This document shows, piece after piece, positions 1 through 10,439 of a stretch of 64,000 nucleotides of DNA (positions are counted from its first letter, which is position 1; every line of letters starts with the position of its first letter). The DNA lies in assembly GCA_050084515.1 (NCBI GenBank), contig CM114275.1, forward strand, positions 26,164,001-26,228,000, read 5' to 3'. Source of the stretch: Blasia pusilla. Taxonomy: Eukaryota > Marchantiophyta > Marchantiopsida > Blasiales. Both the position numbers and the translations under genes were made by a program. Below the pieces are notes generated by a model. It ran no database searches, had not been told where the DNA came from, and saw nothing but the letters and a program-made list of their open reading frames with translations.

Positions 1-305
1 CCTCCATGCTAAACGCAAAGCAGCTCCTATAACTCCTGAGGAACTGATGTATTTGGCGTCGCTCTCCTCCTGTCAACTTAGGGCCCATATCAGGCTCCCA
101 AGTCTCCATCGTGACTACTGTAGGACTCTCCGATGCGGGTATCAGTGGTTGCTATGGTGCAACCCCGTCTCGAACAAAAACACTCGGCTGCTCTCCTACA
201 ACCAACTGCAAACGCTGATCTCCTCCACGTGTAGTGCCCAAAACCACGCTCGATGTTATGGCTATCATCTCGTGGCGTACATGCAAAACATCCCAAGAAG
301 TCCAA
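1..305 (-). pseudogene. Element A: DNMT-RT linker and start of reverse transcriptase
   Basis: The minus-strand reading at 90-305 matches the linker that follows the methyltransferase in element B, including shared MDFLG and HDGDLGA strings. The last 60 bases at the window edge give a frame matching the FLRGHVSCFAFSM segment at the start of the RT region in B. The rest of RT, RNase H and integrase must lie outside the window to the left. There is no independent evidence that this copy is functional. Confidence 0.6.
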
Positions 306-349
306 GGGTGTCTCTCCCGATCTCCCCTGGTGTGTAGATCTCCTCGGGT

Positions 350-1700
350 CTCCCCCCAGCCACTGCCTCCACCGTCTCGGTAGGCATGGGGCTCACCATC
401 GCAACTGCTGTGATCTGTCGCGATCTCATACGACGTTGCTCAGCCACTCCCAAGCTGAGGATCCATGTCAAGCAGTTTAGGTCCATTGCCTGACCCAAGA
501 CATGGCGTCTGATGCCTCTGACACTGACAAACTGCTCCTGTGGGAAATCCCATCGCTCGCTCTCTCTTGTTGGCGTTGGGCTCCACCAACCGCTGAACCT
601 AGTCATCCCAAACCAAGCCAAGACCGGCCTCCTTGTATGCATAGGAAGTGGGAAAACTCACAAACGTGGGCAAGACTGCACGCGGCCTGCCTACCCTGTT
701 GACCACAATCAACGGTGGTCGATCATCATGCCTCACTGCCTGTGATCAATGACCTTGATCCATAATGGAATCCACTAACAAATGGGAGGGGCGCTCCACT
801 CTCGCATATACCCTCCGTAACACCGCATGAGGCACCAAATTGGTCCACCATAGACGCGGGCGATGGGCTTTAGAACCTACACTCGCCGCATCCAAGAACA
901 CTGCTGGGCCGATCCAGGCACGCACCTGATGAGCACTTGTCACCACCTATGACATGGAGTCTCCTAAGATCGGCACATTCTCCAGAATGTAGGCTGGAGA
1001 ATGAGACTGGTGCTCCTTCAACTACCGTAAGACCCTCAACATCTCCCAAAATAATCTGGACCGACTGTCAGCCAACCCGCTGCCTCATCCAGCACTCGAT
1101 TGGCCCTGACATGGCCAATCGGCAATGACCAAATCAATGGTTCCTACCCGCTCTAAGTCCGCTACCGCCCAACAACAAAATATCCCTCGGTAGGGAACTC
1201 TGGTACCCCTGTATTGCGGACATACAGGTACTGCTGTACTCGCACTCTTGCATGCAAAACAACAGCTAACCTGATGCTAATCCCTCTAAAGAGATCTAAC
1301 ACTCAAATATCCTCCTCCGGGATACACCACACAGTGATTTTGGTATCCAAGGGTGTCATCGTAGCACTCCCTGCTACCTTGGGTTCCTCAGACCCGTCAT
1401 GCTCCGGTGCAAACATCTCGCTCCACGCGGTCTGCACGTACTCATCTTCCAATCGTCAAACCTCCTCAGTCGAGCCCCACAGCGGCACCTCTCCTCCACG
1501 GAATGATGCAGCTAGCATAACACTCCTCTCCATAAAAATTTCAGAAACTGGAGTATCCTCTGCATGGACATGTCCCTCAATCAAATCACTAGGCCAAGTG
1601 ATGGCACTGCTAAATGCTGCTAAGGTCGCCATCTCTCCTTGCCATTGCTCGATCACTACACTTGTGAATAAAACGGGTAATGAGCTAAGGCGCCCATCAC
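350..1700 (-). pseudogene. Element A: C5 cytosine DNA methyltransferase domain, degenerate
   Basis: Minus-strand frames give the motifs of a 5-methylcytosine transferase in order: VLDLF at motif I near 1285-1300 (with FRG where E has FGG), WPCQGQSS at motif IV with the catalytic Cys near 1095, ENVPILGD at motif VI near 970-990, RLWWTNLV around 830-850, and a VLGQ segment near 490 that aligns with LGRRW of element B. An N-terminal region (LAAFSSA...HAEDTPVS) matches the same region in B and E. Stops break the frame. One TGA just after the PCQ motif occupies the same codon as a TGA in B, where E has an Arg codon CGA. In the family this enzyme would transfer methyl groups from S-adenosylmethionine to DNA cytosine. 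Confidence 0.8.
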
Positions 1701-1701
1701 C

Positions 1702-2460
1702 TTATTGCCATCCGGGTCTGTAGGACGTTGACTTCCCCCAATAATCCAGGGAAAACCCCATCGGGTATAACACTCCTCCACCAACCAAGACGTCGTAGGA
1801 CTCTGCATCAGTCACTATCGCCTTGGGTCGCACCACGGACTCATCTATAGGATGTCCCAGGTGAATCCTCACCACAACCTCCTCTCGAATGATATACTGT
1901 GTGGTACTCGCTCCACCCAAGGATGTCTGTATCCGGAATGGACAACGCTCCACATCGGCTCTCGTCAAGCCCAATCCTCTGAATGACGCTTTCCCCAACA
2001 TGAGGGGTTGCTCTCCTGAATCCAACAAGACGCGATGCGGACTAAAATCTCTACCTCCAGGACTCACCAACTGGAAGATCTCTCCTCAGTTATCTAGCAA
2101 CACAACACCAGGAGAAGCCATGGCACGCTCTATCGCGGCTCTAGTGGGCATCTCCCCCATCCTAGCAGCCGCAGCCTGCCATGAATCTGACGTGAACAGC
2201 CCGAGCATCCGCTCCAAGGGCACGTCCATCACCTCCTTTGCAATCACCTCTGAATGTGATGCAAGAACTCCAACTCCATGCTCACATAGCGTAGCGGCCA
2301 GCCAAAAAGCCTCGGCGGGCGTACCCCCAAACGTCATAACATGGGAAGCAGAAAATAAAGGAGCGCGGTACACAATCGTGGCCGCCCCCAACAACGTGCT
2401 CGACACATGCTCCTCCTGAGCATCAACAATAGGAATCATTGCACTCGCTTCTCCCATCAC
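1702..2460 (-). pseudogene. Element A: aspartic protease region
   Basis: Two minus-strand frames (2086-2460 and 1702-2070) join across a stop. The first ends with VVLLDN. The second has LLDSGEQPLMLGK, an Asp-Ser-Gly active-site triad in retropepsin context, and a later YDVLVGGGVLYPMGF, which fits the second conserved hydrophobic-Gly motif of retropepsins. The same residues occur in elements B, C and E at the same place, between gag and the methyltransferase. In a live element this would be the polyprotein-processing protease. Confidence 0.75.
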
Positions 2461-2835
2461 CCTCCGTGCCTACACACCAACAACATCAACAACTCTCCAG
2501 GAACTTTGATGAGGACTCATTGATGGGGTCCTCATCGCTTCGGACAACGTGAAAGACTGAGAAAGCCTAGTCTGTTTTTTGGCTTCCCCTCCCTATGGAT
2601 CCAACTCTGCGGGTGCTCCACGCGTCACAACTACGGCAGCCTTCATCTGGGCAACCCCGCACATCCAACCAAGATCCTCCAGATCTCTGCCTGTTCCATA
2701 TGATGTCGATGCCATAGTGGCAATCTGCTCCTGTAGCTGCTGTATCTGAGCAGCCATCCCAGCCTCACCTCCGGCGGATCCCTCGGCACGTCTAGATGGT
2801 GCTACTCTACCTCCTCCACGGGCAGCTCCACCACC

Positions 2836-4060
2836 CTATCGGGAAACTCGAGCTCCTCGTCCCCCAACGGGACCACCTGGTGCACAATCTCTAGGCCCAC
2901 CCGGACCGGCTACTCGCTCTGGTGCCCTCTCTGGCCCTCGGTCCGGACATAGCTCAGGATGTAAACTGAAACACCTGGCGCGTGTATGACCATACCTCTG
3001 AAAATAGTCACAGTGATAACCTCCTGGTGCAGCACCATCTCCTCCTCCATGCTGAGGCACACGTCCATGACCCTGACGAGTGCAATCGCGCTGATGATAG
3101 GCTCCACCACATGACCAACAAGTAATAGTAGGCAGCTGCTGCTGAGCCGCATATGAAGGCGCAGGTCTCTGTGGCACAGCCTCCCGGTATGCTCCTTGAG
3201 GTCATGGTTCCATAGTCAACCTATCTCGGGTTCCACGTTGCTGCACAGGGAATGCAGACAATCGTGACTGCTCTCGCCCAAAACCCATGGTGGCTACACT
3301 CTCACTCTCCTCACGGAGGAGAGCGTAAGCCTCACGCAAACTCTCACCCCGGCGCCTCTCAAAGTCATGGCTGCTCTGTAACTTCTCCGTCCGTACCCCT
3401 TAGTAGCTCGCCCTCAACTCAGCAAAGAACTCAACCACAGCGTTGAACCTAGGACGAACCCGACTAGACGGTGCAACTACTCCCGTGCGAGTTACCACTC
3501 CTAAAATGTCAGTAGTGGAAGAGGAAGTAGCCTCTCCTAACTCTTCCTCCTCATTTGGGAACGGCTTTGTCCATGACACATAATGTGGGTCATAGTAGAG
3601 CCTCCACGCCTCGATCTCACGTACATATCTCTGAGAGAACTCATGGTAATCGTCCATGGGCGCCCCTTCTAAATTTTGGAACATACCGTTCCATGTTGTA
3701 AACGGGTTGAACTCTCTAGAGTTCGTGGCCCGCTAGGAGTCGCACCAACTCCTAAACTCTGCTATGAAATCGTGCAACTCAATCGTGCCTACTGCTCCTG
3801 AAAACCTACGCGGTCCTCTACCCCGGTCGTCCATCTCGTACGCCCAATTGGTAGGACCACTCACAATATGTGGCGATGTGCTCACAAACTCCTCTACACC
3901 CTCCCCCTCGTCTGACGATGACACAGAAGGAGGTCGAGGTGGTCCCTCACGTGGAGACCCTTGGAACCTCGCGCCACTCCGCGTAAAACCTCTAGAGCTA
4001 CTCTCGGGTTCACCACCTCGCCTCTCAAAGTCCCGAACGGACTACGTGATGACCCTCGTG
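2836..4060 (-). pseudogene. Element A: gag-like region with two zinc knuckles
   Basis: Minus-strand frames at 3733-3924 (MDDRGRGPRRFSGAVGTIEL), 3400-3684 (MDDYHEFSQRYVREIEAW) and 2836-3177 align in order with the gag of element B. The last frame has two nucleocapsid-type knuckles: CWSCGGAYHQRDC, then a CCHC copy whose second Cys is changed to Phe (CDYF...GHTRARC). Frames change between segments, so this is a broken gag. It has the expected order of a capsid-like region followed by an RNA-binding nucleocapsid tail. Confidence 0.75.
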
Positions 4061-4357
4061 CCCCTCTCATACAATCACTCTCAACCTCGCGAGTAATCCC
4101 TCAATCACTCATCCCAAAAATGCGGCACTCGATCTACACCCTTCCTCCCCGAGACATGTAATATGCGGCAACAAGCGGCGTGGTGCTGCAAATCGACGAG
4201 GCTATCATCTCATCGACAAGCTACCCTCAACTCCGGACATCCCACATAGGTCTATGTCCCCTAAACCACATGTATAAATAATGCTCTCAGCATCCACACA
4301 CCCAATATCCCCAAATAAACTACCCAAATCCCATAATCCCTCACACGTGTAGGGTAA

Positions 4358-4361
4358 AGGA
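4358..4361. repeat. Left target-site duplication of element B (AGGA)
   Basis: The four bases before the TGTCACATC terminus of B are AGGA, and the same four follow the GACA end of B at 14376-14379. One further A upstream also matches but is shared with the terminal A of the element. The pre-insertion sequence can be checked against the leader of B itself (5985-6005, minus strand), which has a related single copy. Confidence 0.75.
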
Positions 4362-4840
4362 TGTCACATCTGAGTAGCCGATAGGTCGAGATCTATCGTG
4401 GATAGGGCGTAAGAGCCAGCGGACTATCTTGAGTGTAACTTTGTCCCACAGTGTCGGATGAGGTTGAGGATAGGTCCATTGTGTCAGGAACGTCATTTCT
4501 GATGACTTTCATGTTGAGGTCTTTTACAGCCGGGTGACTTGTTGACCAGGTCATCTGCCCCTGGTAACCTGTGCGCGCAGGTTACCAAGGGAAGGGCTAT
4601 TTTTGGGGTTTGAGCCTTTTGGCTCTTCCCAACCTATATAAGAGAGGAAGATGGCTTTCCTAAGCCATCTTTCTCATGTTGGGCCGTTGGAGCACCTCCC
4701 TTGTATGTGTGTGAGCTAGGACTAGGGTGCTAGCGTCCGGATTCCTTGATAGCACAAGGTGGACAAGGCTCGATATGCCGATGTAGATTGAGGAGTGGAG
4801 TTTTAGGCCAGGTGTGCCATTTTTACTACTCTTTATTTTT
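4362..4840 (+). repeat. Element B 5' terminal repeat, module Y (A1)
   Basis: This module is repeated at 13755-14237 and, diverged, at 48209-48695, 55926-56411, 53004-53463 (minus) and in the solo copy at 32852-33459 (minus). It starts TGTCACATC and runs to the tract TTTTTACTACTCTTTATTTTT. It holds the probable promoter. Here it is followed directly by leader sequence starting ACATGAGAAAG; element C has the same junction. The X module that follows Y at the 3' end is absent here. No primer-binding site complementary to initiator tRNA-Met (TGGTATCAGAGC) was seen after it. Confidence 0.85.
4562..4671 (+). promoter_or_regulatory. Element B promoter: TATA box between two conserved hairpins
   Basis: A TATATAAG box lies at 4635-4642. 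Upstream, TGGTAACCTG (4562-4571) pairs perfectly with CAGGTTACCA (4578-4587). Downstream, AAGATGGCTT (4648-4657) pairs with AAGCCATCTT (4662-4671) around a TCCT loop, about where transcription should start. The second hairpin is kept in the other Y copies, with loop TCTC in elements C and the solo copy. Such a stem at the RNA 5' end could act in packaging, in strand transfer during reverse transcription, or in translation; that is inference. Confidence 0.6.
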
Positions 4841-6386
4841 ACATGAGAAAGATGTCAGGGGGCTGGTGGGAGGTAGGCAAGCGAGTTGCCTCGGTTGGGG
4901 AGCCCCTGGAGACGTGTGTGTGTCATTTTCGTGTCAATTTTCTGTTTGGAAGGCCGTGGGCGGAAGCGCTGTCCGTTTTTCTCAGATTTTTCTGGAGCAG
5001 ATGGTCGAAGAAGAGCCGCAGGGTGTAACGGGAAGTAAGCATCATCGGGAATCGGCAAGAGGGTTGGGAAATAGAGAGAAATTAGTTTTAGGGCTTGCGG
5101 CCCACCGGGGTTAAGTAAAGTGATTAGATCGTAGCCGCCTAGCTGATACGCACGTATACTGGCTCGGGGAGAGGCATCGGGGCCGCGAGGTCGTGTCACC
5201 GAGTCGCAAGAGCCAGGGAGACGCGCGCGTCGTTGAGTGCTCTCAAGTTTTCCCCGGCCGGAAGGGAAGAGAAATGGACGGGCCGCATAGGGCCGCGTGC
5301 CATACTAGATCGCGGCTCCATAGGGAGCCGCGCAGGTGTAGATCGGGGGTTGAAGGCGGGGCCGCGTGCAGAGGAAGGAGCGGGAGCTAGGTAGGGAGGC
5401 CGTCATAGGGCCGCGTGCAAAGGAGCTGCGTAAGGAGGAAGGAAGAGCCATTAAGGCTCCGAAGATCTAGGGCAGGTACGGTGGTACCTGCCAAGTGCGG
5501 ACGAAGGAGGAGAGAGTCAGGCCCGGCCTCATAGGGCCGCGAGCCTTCAGCGGGCGTGTTCCCCCCCCCTTGCATTTAGGGCCCAAGGGGCCGCATAGGG
5601 CCGCGGTCCAAAATTTCTTCCCCTTTCCGACGTGGTAGCACCGACGGCGGTCGGACAGTCGTAGCGAACGTGGTAGGACAGACGAGGTCGGTCCGGCGAA
5701 CGCGGTGCGCATGGTCAACGTGAGGGCAGGGAGGATGTCGACGTGCTGAGTGATCGACAAGTTGGACAGCGGGCGTGACATGTTGTTTTTGAGGCGCGCA
5801 TAGGGCGTTGCGAGAGTTTACGCTGGAGGGGCAGTGTGCATGATGCCGACGGGTTGTCCGCATCTGTTGACGGGAGGATCGACGTGTTGGTCGAGGGGAG
5901 TGTTATGTGGCGGAGATTGTCATATCATGTGGAGGAGTGCATATTGACGATGCAGCAGGTTGGAGGGCGTGATCAGGTTACCCATTTGAGTCCCTTTTCC
6001 CGCACTTCTCGTGTGTGATTGAGAGTGCTGGGTATCGAGTAGTAGCTGGTGCTAGATGGGTGCAGTGATGGTAACGAATGTAGATTCTTTTCATGTGTAG
6101 CATGTTGGTGGATATACGGCGGTTGCCAAGTAGGGGTCGCGTGTATGACCCGAGAGTGTGTCGCTAGGTTAGGTGAGTCAGTTGGGAGGCTCATGGTGAG
6201 CCCGAGTGTTGAGCGTGCGTGAGGCCGGGTATGTCATCACGGGATTGACGTTAGCATAGGTGAGCTAGTAAGGCGTGTGGGAGACTCTCGGTGAGTCTGA
6301 GTGCTTGAGCGGGTGAGACAGGGCTTGTCATCACGGCGTTCTTCCAGGGTTAGGAAGAACGGGGTAGTGCGAGCAGTGGTAGTGGT
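4841..6386 (+). other. Element B GC-rich leader (5' untranslated region) with repeated motif
   Basis: There is no convincing coding frame. The motif CATAGGGCCGCG, or a one-step variant, recurs at 5286, 5319, 5404, 5530 and 5593. Related copies occur in the leader of element C (49386, 49798, 49904). The right part (about 5830-6350) is shared with the leader of C (50190-50700) and with that of A. The short frames here are chance openings in GC-rich DNA. The length, about 1.5 kb, is long for a retroelement leader. Confidence 0.6.
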
Positions 6387-7770
6387 GTGACACGGAGTGG
6401 AGTGAGATATCGAGGGGTTACCAGTGAGGAGCTACCTCGACATCCATCCGTGACTGGATCGTCATCACTAGACACTGGATCTGGTGACGAGATCGCAGAC
6501 AGAGACAGTAGTACTTGGCAGGAGATGGATGACATGGGCCATCGGGGCATGCGTCGTTTCTCGGGTGCAGTGGGCACCATCGACTTAGATGATTTCATCC
6601 AGGAGTTCGACACATGGTGCGACTTCCAGGAGATACGGACCCCGACACGGTTCAACCCTTTCATGGCATGGAAGGGGTTGTTCCAAAGATTTGGAGGGTC
6701 CTCCGATGGATGACTACATGGAGTTTCGATCACTATATTCAGTAGAGATCGATGCCTGGAGGATGTATTGGGCTCGGTATGTGTCCACTAGTGGTCGCGA
6801 GGCATATGATGGGATTGTGAGAGGAGAGAGACCCACACCATCAGCCCGGAGACTAGATGGAGAGGAGGACAGTGACACAGGCGATGTGGCAGAGACCTCT
6901 GGTGGTAGAGATCCACCCAGCTTTAGCCCCACAGTGGAGTTCTTCCGACAGTTGGGGAAGAGCTACCAAGGTGTACGTACCGACAAGCTGAAGAGTCTAT
7001 AGGATTTTCAGCGAAGATCGGGTGAGAGTCTGAGAGAGGCCTTCACACGCATGAGGAGGCTGATCATTGCTACGTTTGGAGTGATTGAGGCGCAGTCAGT
7101 CCAGTATTGGTACGGGGTTCTGGACCGAGAACTACGGAGGAGAGTCCGAGATGCGGTGCTGATTCACACAGCGAAGCCCACATTGAAGGTGGTCTTTGAG
7201 TTGTCTGAGCGTATTGAGCTCAACATGAGTGAGGAGCAGGTAGTGACCGCTGGATTTTCTCGAGAGTCGACGGGTCCACGAGCGGCGGTAACCCCACCGG
7301 TGCCAGCAAATGAGCACCCGATTCACGGAGCGGGCGGTGTGCCTAGAGAGCAGGGCGGGTACCGTGAGCCTATGAGGCAACGACCGCACCTACATATGTT
7401 GCCCAGCAGGACCGATGTGGTCTTGTTGGACGCGTCTGGAGGGGCCCATAGGCAGAGAGGCGCCCCTGGCATGGGAGAGGACCACAGCGCCTCCGATTGC
7501 GCAGAGCCCAGAGGATGGCCCCACCCAGCACACCGGTGTGACCATTGCCCGAGATATGGTCACACTAGGGATAGATGTTTTGACCTTCGCCGAGGGGCAC
7601 GCGTCAGGTAGGCCGGGGGCCTGGGGCGGCCGCCCTGGAGGAGGTCGGGAGTTCTTCTCGGGGCGTGGTGGTAGAGGACCACCACCACCAGAGGAGATGG
7701 AGCAGAGCACCGAGCCGGCACTTCTCTCACGATCGATCGGTTGGAGCGGAGGATTGTTGCCATGACGATG
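6387..7770 (+). pseudogene. Element B: gag-like region with CCHC knuckle
   Basis: Three consecutive plus-strand frames give one gag-like protein. 6387-6713 has MDDMGHRGMRRFSGAVGTID. 6589-7002, after a one-base shift near 6690, has MDDYMEFRSLYSVEIDAW. 7051-7611, after a stop at 7000-7002, carries ESLREAFTRMRRL and LSERIELNMSEEQV, then a CDHCPRYGHTRDRC knuckle (CX2CX4HX4C) at about 7540-7580. A first knuckle seen in A and C is damaged here. There is no good ATG at the start; the first open codons are GTG and a stop lies at 6351. The product would form the particle and bind RNA, but this copy is broken. Confidence 0.75.
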
Positions 7771-8163
7771 ATGCGGCTTAGGAAGGCACGAGTCAGGCTG
7801 AGCGGCCGTGTGACTCGGCCTCTACCTCTTACCCCGACCCGGTGAGGATCTCTCCAATATGGGATTCATGTGTAGTGCAGCCAGGTTGAGGCGGTGCGGT
7901 GGTGACTCGGGGTCCTGCGAGAGGCACCGAGCCATCGAGAGGTGGAGTTGAGATTGACCCACCAGAGGGGACCGATGGGCGGCAGGCCAGGGTTCCATAG
8001 TCGTTCACACTGTCGGAGGCACTACACACACAATCGATGGTGCCTCGACGACCAGCGGTGCCTACAGATCAGGCACCTACGTCGACGTCACGAGGAGTTG
8101 GAGTGACAACTCCTATACCGGCTCGAGTGGAGTCAGTGTCGACTACAGTGTTGGAGGTGGCCA

Positions 8164-8830
8164 CTAGAGTGAGTTAGACTCCGCTATTTTCCGCCTTAGA
8201 GTTGGCGACGTTGGGGGTTGGACCAGCTGAGGTGTTCCGGTTGGCCGCCATGTTGTGTGAGCGTGGAGAGATGACTGCTTCTTGTTCAGAGGTAGTTGAG
8301 GAGGTGGTGGACTTGCCCTCAGAGCCGGTGCTTGGGACGTTCCCCACAGAGTCATGGCATGCGGCGCGGTTGGTAGATATGCCACTCGACCGGCCATAGA
8401 GCGGCAAAGTGGTAACACTGAGTAGTGTTCTTTGGATAACCGAAAGTGGAGTATTTCGCTTGGTTAGTCCGACAGGACAAAGATATACCACCCAGCGCGC
8501 CCTACTTGATTCGGGAGCGCAACCCTTGATGTAAGGGAAGGCGGCGTGTTTAGCGTTGGGGTTACGGAAGGCCGAGATTGAGCCTTGTCCCTTCCAGATA
8601 CAAACCTCGATTGGGGCGTATCACCCACTCGATATATGACTCGACAGAGATTGTTGTGAGAGTCCAGCCGAGCATGCGACGGATAGTGCTATGGTGCGCA
8701 CACGCGTGCGATTACGACACACCGAGTCGTAAACGATGTGTTGGTGGGGAGTACAGTGTTATATCCCCTAGGATTCATCTTTGACTTCTAGGAGGAGACC
8801 GTTGCTTATCGGCCAGGATGGTGGTCAGGT
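8164..8830 (+). pseudogene. Element B: aspartic protease region
   Basis: A frame from 8202 to 8399 (VGPAEVFRLAAMLCERGEM, then VVEEVVDLPSEPVLG) aligns with the pre-protease region of A, C and E. LLDSGAQPLM at about 8502-8531 gives the Asp-Ser-Gly active-site triad. Further on, DVLVG-STVLYPLGFIFDF is spread over frames to about 8790. Stops after the triad and shifts near 8400 show it is inactive. Position between gag and DNMT is the same in all copies. Confidence 0.7.
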
Positions 8831-8839
8831 GACGGTCGG

Positions 8840-10330
8840 ATGAGTCGGCCGTGCGCAGCTTTGGGGACGAGATGGTCGATCACGAGGCGAGTCATGACCA
8901 CGTTGGCGGCTTTCAGGGGTAGTGTTAGGCTGGCCGGGAGAGTTGTTGAGGGGAACGCACATGCGGAGGATGTCCTAGTAGCGGATAGTCCCACGGAGAG
9001 ACAGGCCATGGCGGGTGTCTCTTCCCATGTTAGCGATGCCTCTTCACCATTATGGGGTACGACTCGAGAGCTACAGAGGAGTGTCGACGACCTCATGAGG
9101 CAGGCGTGGAGTCATGTTTTTATCCCAGGGCAGCGAGAGTCACGTGGCGATCGGGCTCTTGGAGTGGAGACGATGACCCCACTTGATACCACACCTGTTG
9201 TGTGGCAGTGCCCAGAGGAGGGTGTTAGGGTGTTAGATCTCTTTGGAGGGATTAGCACGGATCGGGCCGAGATTGCAAGGCGGGCATACGGGTGCATCAG
9301 TACCTTTATGTGGAGAGAGATGAGAGGCGGCGAGTATCATTACGCCACGTGGCGAGATTGGTCCAGAGGTATCCTGAGTTGTTGTCGGTATCTGCAGTAC
9401 GGGGATACCAGCATACGCTACCCGTCAACATATCTTTGGTGGGGGCGCAGGATCTGGATAGAGTTGGCACCATTCATTTGGTGATTGTTGGATGGCCATG
9501 TCAGGGTCATTCATCAGCTGGGTGAGGATTTGGATTGCAAGATCCGAGGTCAGGGATGTTTTGGGAGATGTTGCGAGTAGTACGACACTTGCAGCAGAGT
9601 CAGATATGTTCTCCAACGTACATTTTGGAGAAAGTGCCGTTGTTGGGAGATACTCGTGCACGTGTGATGACAAGTGTACATCAGGTGAGGTCCTGGTTGG
9701 GACCGGCTGTGTTGTTAGATGCAGCGAGAGTTGGGTCACGTGCCCATCATCCACGACTGTGGTGGACGAACCTGATACCATCAGAGATACTGAGTCGAGC
9801 CTACAGTGGAGTCCAGAGAGCACCACATCTCACGGTGGATGCTATTTTGGACTCAGGGCGTCGATCTCAGGTGGTGACACGCGATGATAGACCACCGTTG
9901 GCCACGGCCAATAGGGTGGGGAGTTGAGGGCAGCCTTACCTCGTTGGTGAGCTTCCCAAACATCCCATGCCTTTCGTCAAGGAGGACCAGGCATGATTTG
10001 GGATGAGGTGACCGGAGTATTGAGGAGCCTCAAACAAATGAGCGGAGCGCCATGGGGTTCACTACGGTACCACGGCGGTGCGAGGGATGACCGAGGCATC
10101 ACGGAGACAGTGTTAGGGCGGCGATGGACCTCAACTGTCTCACATGGATAGTCACCTAGGTCTGGCTGAGAGACGGATGCGAGTGTCATCCATGCCGTCA
10201 CGCCCACGAAGTTGGACCACGCCTATAGGGTCTCAGAGGCATTGGTCGGGGGGTAGACGAGGAGAGATAGGCACCCATGGACTTCCTGGGACGTCGTTCG
10301 AGCAGAGAGTGCGAAGGCGGCTAGAGTAGC
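8840..10330 (+). pseudogene. Element B: C5 cytosine DNA methyltransferase domain (DNMT3-like motif order)
   Basis: Frames at 8840-9290, 9292-9525 and 9535-9927 give one methyltransferase. RVLDLFGGIS at 9226-9255 is motif I, the SAM-binding loop. YVERDERRR follows, where an acidic residue binds the SAM ribose. VGWPCQGHSS has the catalytic Cys codon at 9499-9501. LEKVPLLGD at about 9625-9650 is motif VI, normally ENV and intact in A and E. RLWWTNL lies at about 9755-9775. VTRDDRPPL and LGRRWTSTV (about 10110-10136) resemble the C-terminal TRS and LGRSW segments of DNMT3-type enzymes. Motifs are in the canonical I-to-X order, not the rearranged order of plant DRM enzymes. A frameshift near 9290 and TGA at 9523-9525 break it. 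The enzyme would methylate cytosine in DNA; whether it acts on the element's own cDNA or on host DNA is unknown. Confidence 0.85.
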
Positions 10331-10439
10331 ACATGTTCATTTTTCGGATGTGGAGCATGGTGTAGGAGGTTAGAGTGGAGTGGTTGTTGCGGAGGTGGCT
10401 AGGGTTGCTACATAGCAACCAAAGCCGGAGGTTGCGTCT

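Larger units (their letters stand above)
1..4361 (-). mobile_element. Element A, Ty3/gypsy-type retroelement with DNA methyltransferase, partial
   Basis: Read on the minus strand, from right to left, this stretch gives a retroelement leader, gag with zinc knuckles, a DSG protease, a cytosine-C5 DNA methyltransferase, a linker, and the first residues of reverse transcriptase, which run off the left edge of the window. Domain order and protein matches agree with element B on the opposite strand. The leader is interrupted at 4361 by the insertion of B and resumes at 14380. A has many stops and frameshifts and looks older than B. Its 5' terminal repeat was not found; the leader may run on into 14.4-15.1 kb. 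The family assignment is firm, and the outer limits are not. Confidence 0.85.
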
